From contig OY756151.1 in assembly GCA_963576785.1 (NCBI GenBank), forward strand, positions 186,001 to 250,000: a stretch of DNA of 64,000 nt. The letters are read 5' to 3'. Source of the DNA: Chlorophyllum brunneum (taxonomy: Eukaryota; Basidiomycota; Agaricomycetes; Agaricales; Agaricaceae). Shown here piece after piece: positions 12,875-25,126 of this stretch (position 1 is its first letter; every line of letters begins with the position of its first letter). The notes under the pieces were generated by a model. The model saw only the letters and a program-made list of their open reading frames with translations, was not told the origin of the DNA and made no database searches. Both the position numbers and the translations under genes were made by a program.

Positions 12875-13340
12875 TGCAGACGGTGAGCAGCGCAGTGGCC
12901 TCTGCTGCAACTCATCCAGCACTCTTCCCACGCCCGATCATCACTCCACAGCTTTCCCACACTCCCATCACCACCCCAGTTTCATAATAAACTATACAAG
13001 CAAAAGATCATCCGCTTCGCACTCTGCAAAATACGTCATTTAACACCCACTTGTATCTTCTGCGCAATCACAACATCATTGATGAACTACGCCTCAATCA
13101 ATCATGATAGTGAAACCTCGACACTGCCTCTCTGAAAACACTTCACACAGCTAGTGTAACTGCAATTGCTGTTGAACATCAACTAGTGCCACCAACATCG
13201 ACCCAGGAGACCATCTCCCACCTCCACATACTCCCCCAAACATGCGCGTACTAAACCCTTGTTCTTCTCCAATATTCTTCCCAAAGTATCAACCCAGTAA
13301 CTAACTCAACCCCTTTGACAGACCAATCATTCTGATAAAC
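12875..13340. other. histidine kinase upstream region, no gene seen
   Basis: Promoter-side spacer of the histidine kinase, C- and A-rich on the plus strand. It ends where homology to the NACHT genes begins at about 13341. No coding signal. Confidence 0.5.
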
Positions 13341-13454
13341 CAGAGTCAGAATCAGGTTTCAGAGCTCGAGCTCGTGGTTTTTTCGCTCGTGCAAAACTCT
13401 TTTTCATCTACAAACCCACCATGGTCAATGCAACTTATCAACTTGCAGACAACT

Positions 13455-16400
13455 CATCCCTTCTTGACCTCTTACCACTACCTTCCTAATTGGGATGGTT
13501 CTCTGGTTGGGGGCTTCTGGCCTGTTCTTGCTGGATGTTAGGTCCTGGCACTGTCTTATACACAGGGTGATGTGTAGTACTCCCTTGGTGAAGGAGGTTA
13601 AAGGCTGGGTATGTTGGCCGCTGCATACTCACTCGATCTTGGATGTGCAAACAGAGGTTGGGATCTATCATATGGTAGATGAGAATTAGTTCGAGTGGGG
13701 GAAGTGGCCCCTTGGTGAAGGGCCTTAATGATGGGGTATGCCTGTCGCTTTCTCTAGACGAGAGTTGATACTGGGTCATACAGGACAGTAGGGGGTACCC
13801 CCTTGGCAAAGGGGCTCAAAGACTGGGCATGCCAGTCATCTTCTGCCTGTTCACTTTGAGGGCTCCTCTAGCGGTGGAGGGGCCCAGCGCACTCCCAAAA
13901 TGGTGTCGTAGTTCCCCAATGGCAGGACTAGCATCAGTCTATTTGACTGAGCTACGGTACAAGTCTAGTCTAACTAGGCCTTCACTCCAATATGGGAACT
14001 ACAGGAGAGGCTTCATTCCGCCCCGTTCTCTGGCTGGGGGCACATTGAGAAAAACCACCCAGCTGAGCCCAAGAGGGTCCAAAAGGATAGGAGTCGATAA
14101 GAGGAGGTTAGGGGAAAAAACAAGCCAACTGCAAGGACAGGCTACCCCTCTCCAACTGCAGTTAGGATGTTTATATCTTTCCCTGGCAGTGTTGGATGTT
14201 AGTAGGGATCACTCAAACTCTAGGGTGCTATTACATGTGGGTACCGCAAGGCATTCTGTGGATTTGCTTTGTAAGCAAGGCACAATCACCTCCCTGGTAG
14301 CAGCCCCTACAAGATAGAGACCCCAGACACCATTAACACATGGATCCATGCCCTATGGGTATAGTGAAGTGAGTGCTGGGGTATGGGAAGCTAGCCGGGA
14401 GTGAGACCCTGGAACCACTAGTGGGCCATGGCGGACTATGCAGAGAATGTGCGGCCTAGCTGGAGAGGTCTAAATCCTCTGTCGGTGGGTCTCAGAGAGA
14501 AGCCAAGTATACTTGCTTAAGTTGATACCACGATGCCATCTATAGGGGGTAAGGGCATTAGTCCACAAGGGGCCCCTTAGTCAAGTCATTGCTCAATCCC
14601 CCTCCCTCAAAAAGAATGTCAAAATCCTACAACATATGTACTGCAAAATGGAGCAGCTCATAAATGAATTTGGCCTGGTGATCGAACACAACAAGTCCGA
14701 AGTCTTCTACTTCACATATGTAAGACAGGACTCCAATCCTTCCATTGATTTGGGATCCCCCCTGTTCACTGGCCATACTCCTCTCAAACTGAAAACCCAT
14801 TGGCAATACCTCGGCTTCTATTTTGACAAGATGTTATCATTCAAGGAATATATCTGTTATTATTCCGCCAAAGCCATATCTTTAATTAAGGCAATGAAGA
14901 TACTGGGAAACTCTGTACGCAGTCTGTCCCCCAGCAACAAAAGACTGTTGTACTGTTCATGTGTCATACCAGTGGCAACATATGGATACTGACTATGGTT
15001 TCATGATAGGTCACATATAAAGGGGACCTATGAAATTCTCAACAAAATGCAAAGATGGGCAGCCCTCTGGATAACTAGGGCCTTCCGGACTTCTCCCACT
15101 GGTGGAGTTGAGTCCCTTGCAGGGCTCATGCCCATCAAACTTCATCTTCAAAAGTTGGCCAAACGACAAACATGGCTTCATACCTTAGATGATGAACATG
15201 CACTGGCAAGACTGACGAGAGAATATCATTCCTCCCCCCACCGACTTCATATGAAGAATTCCATGGAGATTCAGAAGAAAAAGACACTTGGAGCTATGAT
15301 GAATGTTTCATGCCCCACCCCTGAGACTCATTATATAGAATCTTTTAACTCTGTTTCCAAAACTCTCTGGCCTGGATGTAGGTGACTTGACCACTTCTAT
15401 ACTAATGTATCATTTATAGGATTCAACCAGGATGACCCCCACCTCTCGAAGACATTTTGGGATGATGTAACAATGAATACGACAATAGACTTCAAATCCA
15501 TAATCATAGGCATGGATGGCTTGGTCCATCCTAACCCCAACCTGTTTGCTAGCCAATTCACAGTAGCAGCTACTATTTGACACTTAGACGGAGGAAGCTC
15601 TATCATGAAGAGACTCGGAGGAACAATATCTACCAATACTGAACTAGTAGTGCAATACCTGGGAATTACCAAGGTACTTGCTACTGTCAATTATGAACAA
15701 GTTGAGCACATCCATGTGTTCACTGACTCCCTCGCAGCCTCTAGGCTTTTACTCAACTACTCGCCGCACTCCTGCCAGCGACAATCCATCCTCACTTCAA
15801 AAGCACTTCTGACTTGGTTCAACAAGTTCGACTGATACTACCTTTTCTTTTACCACACTCCATCTAAGTATAAATATAGAATCCAGAAAGCCACACACAA
15901 CTGGATCCAAATTATCATCTGGCCCAATTGGGGTTGAAATCACCACATCCCTAACTCCATCACCTACCTACACAAGAAGTCTGCCGAATGTGCCATTCAA
16001 ACATGGCAGGCCATGTTCGGGTTCAAGAAATACAGTGGTAGCTCCTTCCTCTACCTCCCAGTACAAGCAAACAGGGCCTCTGCTTTACTGTTGTACATCA
16101 AATCCGGCCCTTGGATACGAGAATGCAGATACCAACCATAGCTCTTCGCAAGAGCTTGTTGCACCATCCTATGTCACGCCCCAATTGGACAGTACCATCT
16201 CGGGTTCTTCTCTAACAAAGATTTATCTTGTCACTACTGTGACAATCAACTGGTTCAGACCAGGTTGCACATCCTTTATTGGTATCAGCATTTCGATTAC
16301 CACTACGGTGTCAACATCATCAAGAAGTTTGCCAACTTCCTACGTCGCAACCCCACTGCTTTCAGCTTTCCTCTAGAGCCTGATTGCCCTCATATCCATG

Positions 16401-16928
16401 CTGGTTTAATACCCTTGTTACATTATCATCAAGCCCACCGGAGGTTTGGGTCCGTGCCTGCATGAGTCCTTTCATTTTTTTAAATTTTTCTTGTGCTTCC
16501 CCAGTTATGGACTTCAAATTCATTTCTCTATTTCTCCCTCTCTCACTCGTCTACTATTGTAATTTAGTTTTCATTCAATATCCATCTCTCTCGTGGTGTT
16601 TGGGTAAATGTCCCTCCACACACTAGTACCGTTCGTTGTTCCCCCTTGTGTTTGCAAGTAGATAGTTTCACTTCTATCAATTTCTCTCTCTCACTTTCTC
16701 TCTTCCAAATTCCTTCTTTCCTTTTTCCGCTGATCAACTTAGGTACCAAATATCTCTCTAGTATACATGCTAGATGGCGTCGAGTCTCATGGGTTTAGTT
16801 TACTTTTAGTTTACTTTCCTTACTCTGAACATTCTGTACGTTCTACCTATGTATGTATATATATGCGGACTGCAATCGAGCACTGCTATATAAATTGTTG
16901 ATTTAAAAAAAAAAAAAAAAAAAAAAAA
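13455..16928 (+). mobile_element. degenerate non-LTR (LINE, jockey-like) retrotransposon
   Basis: Inserted in the NACHT relic. It has a 5' region with repeated monomers (13580-13860), a short RT-thumb-like block at 14636-14992 (LGFYFDKMLSFKEY, PVATYGY), a block with QRWAALWITRAFRTSPTGG at 15047-15385, and an RNase H piece with VFTDSLAASRLLL at about 15715-15835. It ends in an A24 tail (16905-16928). The RT catalytic core before 14600 is missing and frames are broken, so it is dead. Imperfect 13-nt target-site duplications flank it (13442-13454 and 16929-16941; 10 of 13 identical, all differences transitions). Elements of this type are frequently annotated in agaricomycetes as mobile element jockey reverse transcriptase. 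Confidence 0.85.
13575..13860 (+). repeat. tandem monomers in the LINE 5' region
   Basis: A unit of the form CCCTTGGYGAAGG...GGGTATGYYRG recurs at about 13583, 13708 and 13803, spaced about 125 and 95 nt apart. Repeated 5' monomers often carry promoter activity in LINEs; that is inference here. Confidence 0.6.
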
Positions 16929-17304
16929 CTCGCAGATGACTGCTGTAAACTCTTTCCCTCAACCTTATCCTCTCCTCCACTAACCCACACTGAATAGTCA
17001 TGAAAGATTTTATCCAACACACAATGCCAGCTGCAGCATACAATTCTTCCACTTGTCATTCTCCTCCCAGATGTCATCCTGGCACTTGACTAACAACCGT
17101 CAAACACACTCGCAACTTTATCGAAGCCTCTGGACATAAAAAACATCATCACCCCTGGTTCATCAGTCCAGCCAGCATTGGAAATCAGCCATCATGCAAA
17201 CTATAGCCAAAACAACTCCAAACCTAGGTGCATCCATATTTTTCTCAGTTAAAGGCAAAGATGAAGACTGCCGTGACAATCCTTCCAAAGTAGAGTTCCT
17301 TTTT

Positions 17305-18566
17305 TGTAGAATCACATATTGTCTATTGTGAAATAAAACAGGAACTCTAGAGTTATTGGCTCACGGGTTTGTGCCTACTTGGAGCCTTTGGCAAAATCTT
17401 CCTTTGCCTCTTCTCCTTGCTTGGTCTCCTTAGTGATCTCCCTGATGTGTGCTTTCTTGGGTGCTTTGCAGTTCTTCAAGATGTGGCCCTGCTTTCCACA
17501 ATTATAGCATGTTATTTTGGTGTATGTGACTTTCATCTTCTTGCAGCAATATTTGGCAATATGCCGATATAGGTTGTAGTTAAAACATCTCGGTTTCCTA
17601 TTTTGATTGGTATCTGCCCTCTGTCTACCAATTTCCATTGGTTGTTCTCCACCTCTATATATGACTTCTGTGCTAGTTCTGATGTCTCCTTAGGTAATGT
17701 CTGTGGTTTTATATCCCTGTCCTACTGTAAGGATCATGTTTCTCCATTTGTCATATGTGTCCAGGATTGAAGCTGGTAGGTAGTCTACAATGGTCCTGAT
17801 AATGTCTGCTCTGGTGTGTCTTTTGAGAAGGAATATGGCATGTGCATTGTTTGTTTCTGCTTGGGTTTTCAATACTTCAAACTCTATTAAGAAGTCCACA
17901 GTGTTCCACTTTCCCTAGATTGCCTATAACTTGGCATTGGCATAAGGACCTACTAGTACTCCTTTCATTTGTACTAATACTCCAATTATCTTCTGCTTGT
18001 TATCGTTGATTTTGTTGAAGAGTGTCCACAAGAACATTGCTCTCCACCAATCATCAAACTTGGTTCTATCTCCATTGAAGTATCCTGGTTCCAGAGCTAA
18101 GTTCTTTGGGAAATTAATTTCATTGGCCATTTCAGAATCTGTTTCTAGTTGTTTGTGCTCATATGTCTCAGCAACTTCTATGTCAGATGTCTTGGATTCG
18201 CTATATTTGTTGTTCTTGGCAATTTCTATATCAAATGTGGCTTTGGCAACTTCTGTGTCATATGTGGTCTCAGCAACTTCTGTGTTGAATAAGGTCTCAA
18301 AGGGAGCTATGTTTTCATCTATACTATGGGCTGATTTCTGTTGCTTAAGTCCTTTAGGGACTTCTGGTTCTGTTTGTCTTTTGGATCTGGTTGTGACTGG
18401 TGATCCCTAAATATCTGTTGGTCTCAGAGCTCTGGGTCTTTTTGGTGTTCTCGATAAGCTGCTGCTACTCATATACTGTTGTTCTGGTCAGAGACTATTA
18501 TTCCGGGCCTAGCTACAAATAGTGGCACCTCTCTTGCAAGGTGAGTTGAATGACACTTTACCAAAT
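17305..18566 (-). mobile_element. Ty3 retrotransposon fragment: gag with zinc knuckle (copy A)
   Basis: A minus-strand gag remnant with stops. The N-terminal part (about 18130-17924) starts MANEINFPKNLALEPGYF, followed by a capsid-like part (17899-17690). The nucleocapsid at 17638-17375 has the CCHC knuckle CYNCGKQGHILKNC. It matches copy C (43470-44851) throughout and ends around 17305, just before the protease domain would begin. The rest of the element is missing, and NACHT-relic sequence abuts it. Its 5' LTR is 18567-18875. Confidence 0.85.
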
Positions 18567-18875
18567 ATTATGACCTTAGTCTAGGACTCAGGTTGCAAGT
18601 CTTTGGATGGGGACAAGGAAGTAGAGAAAAGAGAAAGGGATGATACAATTGGTAAAGTGTAAGGAATATATCAAGTATTACTATACTTTATATACTAGTG
18701 GTGAGTACTATGAATAAGGGAACAGAGTAAAGGAGTCATAGGGGATGAGTAGAATGAGTCAGTTAGGAGTACAGCAATAAAGGATAAAATATAAGATGAA
18801 ATGGTTACAGTGAAATAGTAGGTGCGAGATGATAGGTGCATGATAGGAATATAACTACTAAGAATAGTTCATAAC
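18567..18875 (-). repeat. Ty3 LTR (copy A)
   Basis: About 309 nt, starting TATTATGACC (first G of the TGTTATGA terminus mutated) and ending TTCATAACA. It matches the LTRs at 37163-37469 and 44852-45151 along its length. The same internal TATA box and ATTGGTAAAGTGTAAGG block are present. The plus-strand GACACTTTACCAAA immediately left of it is the primer-binding site. Confidence 0.85.
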
Positions 18876-21800
18876 AAATTGTAAAAGATGGATATTTTGA
18901 GTGGGTAAAAGAAAGTCAAGTTTATTATGATAAATGTACCAAGTAAGTTGAAAATGTTTGGGTACATATATCAAAACACTTACCAAATATACAAATCAAG
19001 ATTTACAAAGGTTATACAAACTGGTTGATTTGCAATCTACAAGATCCAAATAATAGAGAGTTTGCTTATAACCTGTATTAGAATATTGTGAATAACTCCA
19101 TATATTCTATTTACTATTTCTATTCTATGTCTGTCTTTTCTAACATACATAGATATCAAAGTGTAGACATTATTACATAGTTTATATTAATATACTCTGT
19201 ATATTCTGTTGTTATACTATTTCAAGTGCAAAATTTTCAGCTCCATTATCAATGGTATGGATGTGAATACTATAGATAGACCACACTCACTGTATGCAGT
19301 TTAATATAAGATTCAGGAACTTTTCCAAATTATTTAGGGTATTTCTATAACTATGACATGCCATCTGCAATAACATCTACTAAGATGGAGTAGTGTTACT
19401 AGTTATCTATAATACTCACTAAGCCAATTAAAACAAGTACTGTGTCCTATTTCCATTTAAGTAAGGAATCAGAAGATAACATTAATCTTTGTAGTATTTA
19501 TAATAAGCTATATATTAAGCTAGCTCTTAGTTCTTTTGAAGTAAACAGAATATTGTAAGCAAATCTCAGATAATAAACATTTTAAATAAGAAACTAGCTC
19601 ATTTAATGGAATACTGAGTTATATTAGACTAGTCTGAGTATAGAATTTCTAGTCTATGAAAAACATCTCTTTTGATAAAATAAGTATTGCAAAGTTTATT
19701 TCTTTTACTCTATGCTTTTACCTGATGAACTAAAAGGTTACTACAGAGCTGTACAACTGTGCTAGACCTACTCTATATCTGCAGTTTAGATTGGCACCAA
19801 TATAAGTCCTTTTTTCTTATCTTTCTCTTTGGGTTATAAACTTCTATCTTATTTTTCTCTCTTCTTCCTTACTAGTCTATTTTTCTAGGTAGTTTTTATT
19901 CTAACTCTATTCTTCTTTGATGATTGCATCAACCTGACCAATCACATTATTTTGGCTGTTTATTTTACTTTGAATTAGATTTTTTTCTTTTCTCTTTCTT
20001 AAAACAAATAACTAGATAATCTTCTAGTTTATAGTCCAAATAATATTAAGTCTTATAAAGTTGTCTTTCTCTTCTCTGGATATTTGTACTTTATTGCCTT
20101 TGTATTTATACATATGCAGATTATGATTGAGTACTAGTATAAATTGTTCATTTAAAATAAATAAATAAATAAAAACTATGCTAGATTTACACTCCAGTTT
20201 TATATTAAGCTCTAGAAAATCAAACTAAGCCATATTATATTTACTGACTGAAATTACCTAGCCATACTACTTTTATACCCCATACCTATCTTTATATTCC
20301 TTAGTTTTCTAGTTTTATATAATAGAAATACTAGACAAAAATAGAAAACTAATTTTTAGCATATTGACTGGTATTCTTCTAGGTATAGTGACTTTATTAC
20401 AACACCCACTTCATGTTCACAACTGTAATTATCCTATTAGCAAAGATCTCTAATATATCTGTCTCTATGATTCAAAGACAAGTGAGACTAGACAAGGTTC
20501 TCTTTATATTGTTATTCTTTTTCTTTTTATCTTAGTATATTTCTCAAATTTATATATATATAACATTTTCTGGTAGTATTCCAGATCCTGTTCTTGAAGC
20601 ATAAAAATACAGTTGCATGATTACCTATATACTGCTGTTACCATCTTATCTATTATTATTCATGAGATATCTGATGTTGAATTTGATAAAGAAAAAAATA
20701 GGAATAGAAAAGAAAAAGTAAAGTATCAAGTAAGTTTTATTTTTTTGTACTATAATAGTAGTTCTTTATGTTAGATAGGTACACAAAAAAAGCATATTCA
20801 TCATAGTAGTTCCAGTAGTAGTATATCACAATATTTTTAGATATTTTTAAAAATATGTTAACTTTGTGTTTATCTAAAACTTACTACATCCAAGCAATAC
20901 TCACTGATACTTATTAATAATAGTAAGAAAAAGTCAGTTATTTTCAATTCTTTGGTAGTCTTTGGCTGATGTATCTTCTTCTAAAGCTGTAAACCAGTGG
21001 TATAGTGCCTCTTGTATATTTGATTTTCACTAATCAAATAGTATATTCTATTTGGGTTTTTCTTTATAACCATATATTTATAATATTCAAGCTTTTTCAT
21101 AGCTTATTTGATCTTTGATAGTAGTTGTGTGCCTTCACAGATATTATTATAGATGGGTGGGTAGAAAATAACTTTGAATTTCATCTAGAAAATTTTTGTC
21201 TAGTTGAATATGAATAAGATAGGCAAAGAAATGTACATAGTCTAGTTAGAAGTCTATTTACTCTAATCTTGTGACTTATTACATATTCCAAAACTAGAGC
21301 TAGGAAACTATAGTGACAACAAACAACCTATTTGCTACAGCTTTTTTGATAAGAAACTTTGTTTTTCTGAAAATCAACTTTGTAGTAGTTTTGGAAATAT
21401 ATGTCAACCAAAAGTAATGTGGCTAGAAAGTAGTATCCAGACTAACACCCAACAATAACTGCCCATCAAGTTATTTTATCATCAGAAACTTTTTGCAGAA
21501 TGGAGCAGTTTCTAACTATGGAAACACTAACAAAGTTCTTCAGTTCAATATCATACCCAACTCTCTTAATCTTTTCTGTTATGAAAAGGTTGGCAAATTG
21601 CTTGTTTACATCTTTCTGACTGTTAAAAAATAAAATTAAAGCTTTCTTTTGCTACTTAACCCTTCTTCCTATTAATCTACTACATAATCAATAATAATAT
21701 GTCAAACTAACAAACTATACAGTAATCTCCAAAGAAATATTTTAGAAAACTTGTCTATGTCCTTTTCTCAGACTTATGTCTTAGTCAACATTGGAATCTT

Positions 21801-22689
21801 CTCCTTTTCAATATTTCAGTTCACTATGTCCAAAACTTTGTAGTTTATCTAAGTGTTTAATCACAAATTGATACAATATATATCAGACCATTTTCCTTAT
21901 TCTGTTTTACCACTTCAGAAAATCTATCATATAGTTCACTATATTTATATTATATTCAATAGAAACTCTTATCTTAATCACTAGTTAGTTACTACTTATT
22001 GCTTACATTGTATAATTTCTAGTAATTTATGTATAACCTATTTGAAATATATCAGAAACATAATTTACATAAATTTCAGAAACTATACAAAATATATGTA
22101 AATGTTATTTAAAATAAATGAAGCTATATAAAAATATTCAAATAATTTTGTATAGTTCTGAGAAGCCATATAAATGGTGTTATAAAAACATTATATAAAT
22201 ATTCATGAATAAGATTTGTATGGTATTTGTGTAATTCACATATATTATACAAATATTAAAGTAGTGTTATTAGAGAACAAAAATTTCTCTTTTATACTGC
22301 TTATTGCTGATGCACTCTAGTAAGGTTCACTTATTTCAGATGTTAGAGCAGTAGTTAATAGTTTGATAGTAGTCTTATTAAAACATTCTAGATTATGAAT
22401 TATTAGAGATTGTAAACTTGTATCAAGTACTAACTCAAAAACAAATATTAGTATATCAGTCTAAGATACCTCAGGCTCAGGTCTGCCTATTCTTCCAGAA
22501 AGTTTTTCTACTATGTTGACAATAGTTTCTATACTAAGTATAAGTTTGAAGTTGATGTTAAGATTTAATTACACCAATCCATTAGTAGCAGATCAGTCAA
22601 TTATTTATATTTGGTTATTTATAACTGAAATAAATTAACTGTTATGTCTGAACCTCAAACCTATGTCAGAGGTTACAACAAGTTCCCAG
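18876..22689. other. AT-rich transposon graveyard, no gene
   Basis: About 3.8 kb strikingly rich in A/T with almost no CpG and no open frame of note. Includes simple repeats such as AAATAAATAAATAAATAAAT (about 20155). It probably consists of decayed elements, but I could not identify any domain. Confidence 0.6.
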
Positions 22690-23780
22690 AAGCAATACCA
22701 CTTGTACCACTACTACAATCCAACAATGCCATTATCAACTCTCTACTCTGACTTACTTGGAAATATGTACCATACTTATATATATGTGATACCGATGGAC
22801 TTTACTTATACACCATTGAGAACAATCTTTATGGCACATGGAATAACAGTTAGAAAGCATAACCTACCACTGAAGAAACAATATAGTACATCCACCCCTA
22901 CATATACACTTGTGGACCAGCACTCAAAGTGCTCATTCACCAACAAGTTGCCAAAGGAATCTATTGTATAGAGATGTGACCAAAGGACTTATCACTAGAC
23001 AATGAACCTGCTGTATCCAGTAATGATAGTGATGATTCTCTCTATCCACTATTACAATCTACTCAAGCTTTTGTCAAGTCATCTGAGTCTTATCTCTCCA
23101 AAAAACCAACTATGTCAACATTATCCTTATCATCCAATCCTAATCAGCCTATGGATGCAATCCTTCTGTCACCACCATTGTTATCATTATTGTCATCTAC
23201 CACCTTGTTCTGCACATCTTGTAACTGCAGTTGTTCCAACAAATCTCTATTGTTGTTATCTGAGATCTCCAAGGATAAGTAAATACCTATTTATTTTACC
23301 ATCATCAGTTTCACCCTATTCTATATTTAGTTGTTTCATCTTCATCAGTTTTATGTTTATCTTTAGTAGTGTTTCACTTTGTGTTTTATATCTATCAGTT
23401 TCACATTGTGAAACTTGTTTCAGTCTCATTATCTATACTCTATAGTATTTATAGAAAAGAAGTAGTTAGTATAAATAGCTGACCATATTAGGAAGTCAAA
23501 GCTTAAGCTTTGATCTTCTATAGGATAGCCTTCTTGATCATCCAAGAAGAGTTTCTGTTGATAGTTGCTGTCAATAAGTAGAAAATTGCTTAACTGCTCA
23601 CTCTCTACTTGCCCTCATTACTCAGAGTTACAAGATAAACAGGATTCCCATTTCTTAGTTGAGTAATGACAGTTTGATAACATTTGCTTATCTGGTTACT
23701 TGACTGAGATAGGTATTACATACCCTAAAGGTCATATCCTCTTTAATTGCCCTTAGTAGCCCAATCTGTAACAAATGAAG
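22690..23780 (+). repeat. unidentified dispersed repeat, copy 1 (inverted copy at 37595-38650)
   Basis: Aligns with the reverse complement of 37595-38650. Shared blocks include the stretch around AAGTGCTCATTCACCAACA (about 22930), a Ser/Asp-rich coding-like segment that in both copies reads roughly NEPAVSSNDSDDS (22999-23280), a zone rich in GAAAC/GTTTC words, and an AAGCTTAAGCTTTGA palindrome (about 23500). The right end is TGTAACA in this copy and CATAACA in the other, which suggests an LTR-type terminus. No known domain is recognised. It appears to sit inside the hAT relic. Confidence 0.6.
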
Positions 23781-24670
23781 CATTTTACATTATACTGGGA
23801 TAAGAAGACAGTACAGCAAGTTTAGGATTCTATCAAGGCTATTGTAAGTACTTTGTGACCACTATGTTATTTGGTACCAACTAACAAGATGATCTCAACA
23901 GTTAAGAAATAACATATGTCTTTGTTCAGTAATCAGGCCCCACTGCCAGCACTGTCAACTTCAGCTACCTTCCATATCAAATGGCTACTTGAATATTAGG
24001 AAAGTGACTTTAGTAATAAGAACAACAATGATGATAATAATGATGCACAATACACTCCATCAGATACAGATGATAATAGCCTGTGGATGGCTGAATTCAG
24101 GCAATATATCAATGGACATAATATAATTGCTGTTGACATGCCTGTGATCAAGTGGTGGCAGGTAAGCCATTATTATTATTGTTTCTTATTCTTACTAACT
24201 GTTATATAGTTCAATGCAACATACCTTCCTGTATGGTCTTCTCTTGCTCAAGACCACCTAGCCATCATGACTTTGTCTGTCTTCATGTATTTTCATCTGC
24301 TAGCATCACCATTAGCAAACAACATAACTACCTTCAGGAAGATATTGTCAAGGCACTTCAGTTTCTCAAGTCTGCTATCCAGCATGACTTGCTCTTTCAT
24401 GAGAAAGAGGTGACAATAATAGAGGAGGAGCTTGAGAAGTTGGAAATTGAGGATAAGGACTCAGATTGGAAGGATGTACTGGACATTGAACTTGCAGACT
24501 AAATTCTTTGACAGATGTTAATTATATTATCAGATTCTATTTACTTATAACAGGCCAGGACTTGAGCTTGAGCTGGCTTGAGCTTGGCTCCAGCCCTGGC
24601 TATAGGGCTAGGCTTAATGTTTTGTGAGGCTTGAGCTTGGTTAGCTATAGCTGGGACTTTCGAGCTAAGC
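23781..24670 (+). pseudogene. hAT-family DNA transposase relic (C-terminal dimerisation region)
   Basis: Consecutive blocks match the hAT C-terminus. WDKKTVQQV and IKAIV lie near 23810-23845. EFRQYINGHNIIAVDMPVIKWW (split across 24088-24160) is followed by WSSLAQDHLAIM and, in a shifted frame, ASITISKQHNYLQEDIVKAL with HDLLFHEKE (24152-24502). The frame shift between the LAIM block and SASITISK, plus in-frame stops, make it non-functional. The 24553-24670 stretch of repeated CTTGAGCTTG/AGCTTGGCT words looks like the element's terminal region. Confidence 0.8.
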
Positions 24671-25126
24671 CAAAGCTAGAAGAATACTAAATAAAAGTAT
24701 GAATGATAAATATGACCTGAAGTCCACAAAGAAAGCTGGACTTCAGGGTATAATACTGAATCTTTATATATATTGTGTAAATTAGAAGAACTCATATTCT
24801 AAAGCAAAACATGTAAGTAATTAAAATAAAATAACAAAAACAAAAGACAGAATACTTCTCTATAAAGGAGATTCTCAATCATCTTCTCCTGTACCTTGAG
24901 ACATTTTGATGTCTCCTTTAACACCCTCTCCTGGTGTAGCATGCCAGTCAAGCACTAGTAAATATGAAATCCTACAACCTGTAATCATGTCAGAAGCTCA
25001 CTATAACTAGTACTTTACACTCAGAGGGACAGGGAAAAATGGTCTTGATGATGGATCAGACATGAGTCTGCTATTTTGCATACTAGAGTAAATAATAAAT
25101 ATATACAAGCAATCATAAAACCCTGC
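24671..25126. other. AT-rich spacer, no gene seen
   Basis: Edge of the transposon island leading to the end of the DUF6534 gene. No supportable feature. Confidence 0.5.

Larger units (their letters stand above)
13341..17295 (+). pseudogene. NACHT NTPase gene relic, split by a LINE
   Basis: 13341-13454 and 16929-17295 align with consecutive parts of the two NACHT genes at 34392 and 46534. The left part covers the segment just before and including the first short coding exon. The right part covers the intron, the MKDFIQH start of exon 2 and the sequence up to the SVNG/RRDDPSK region. The right part has several in-frame stops (for example after the PPRCHPGT block), and the P-loop Gly-rich segment is ruined. 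It is abruptly replaced by Ty3 sequence after about 17295. The relic has lost most CpGs present in the intact copy, and its differences are mainly C/T and G/A. Confidence 0.8.

Noticed and set aside
13829..14317. 162-codon plus frame in the LINE 5' half
   Set aside because: No zinc knuckle or RT motif; could be a decayed ORF1, but nothing supports it beyond its position.
18900..24500. A CRISPR-like or satellite array in the AT-rich island
   Set aside because: No regularly spaced identical repeats were seen; the similarity is only in base composition and short AT words.
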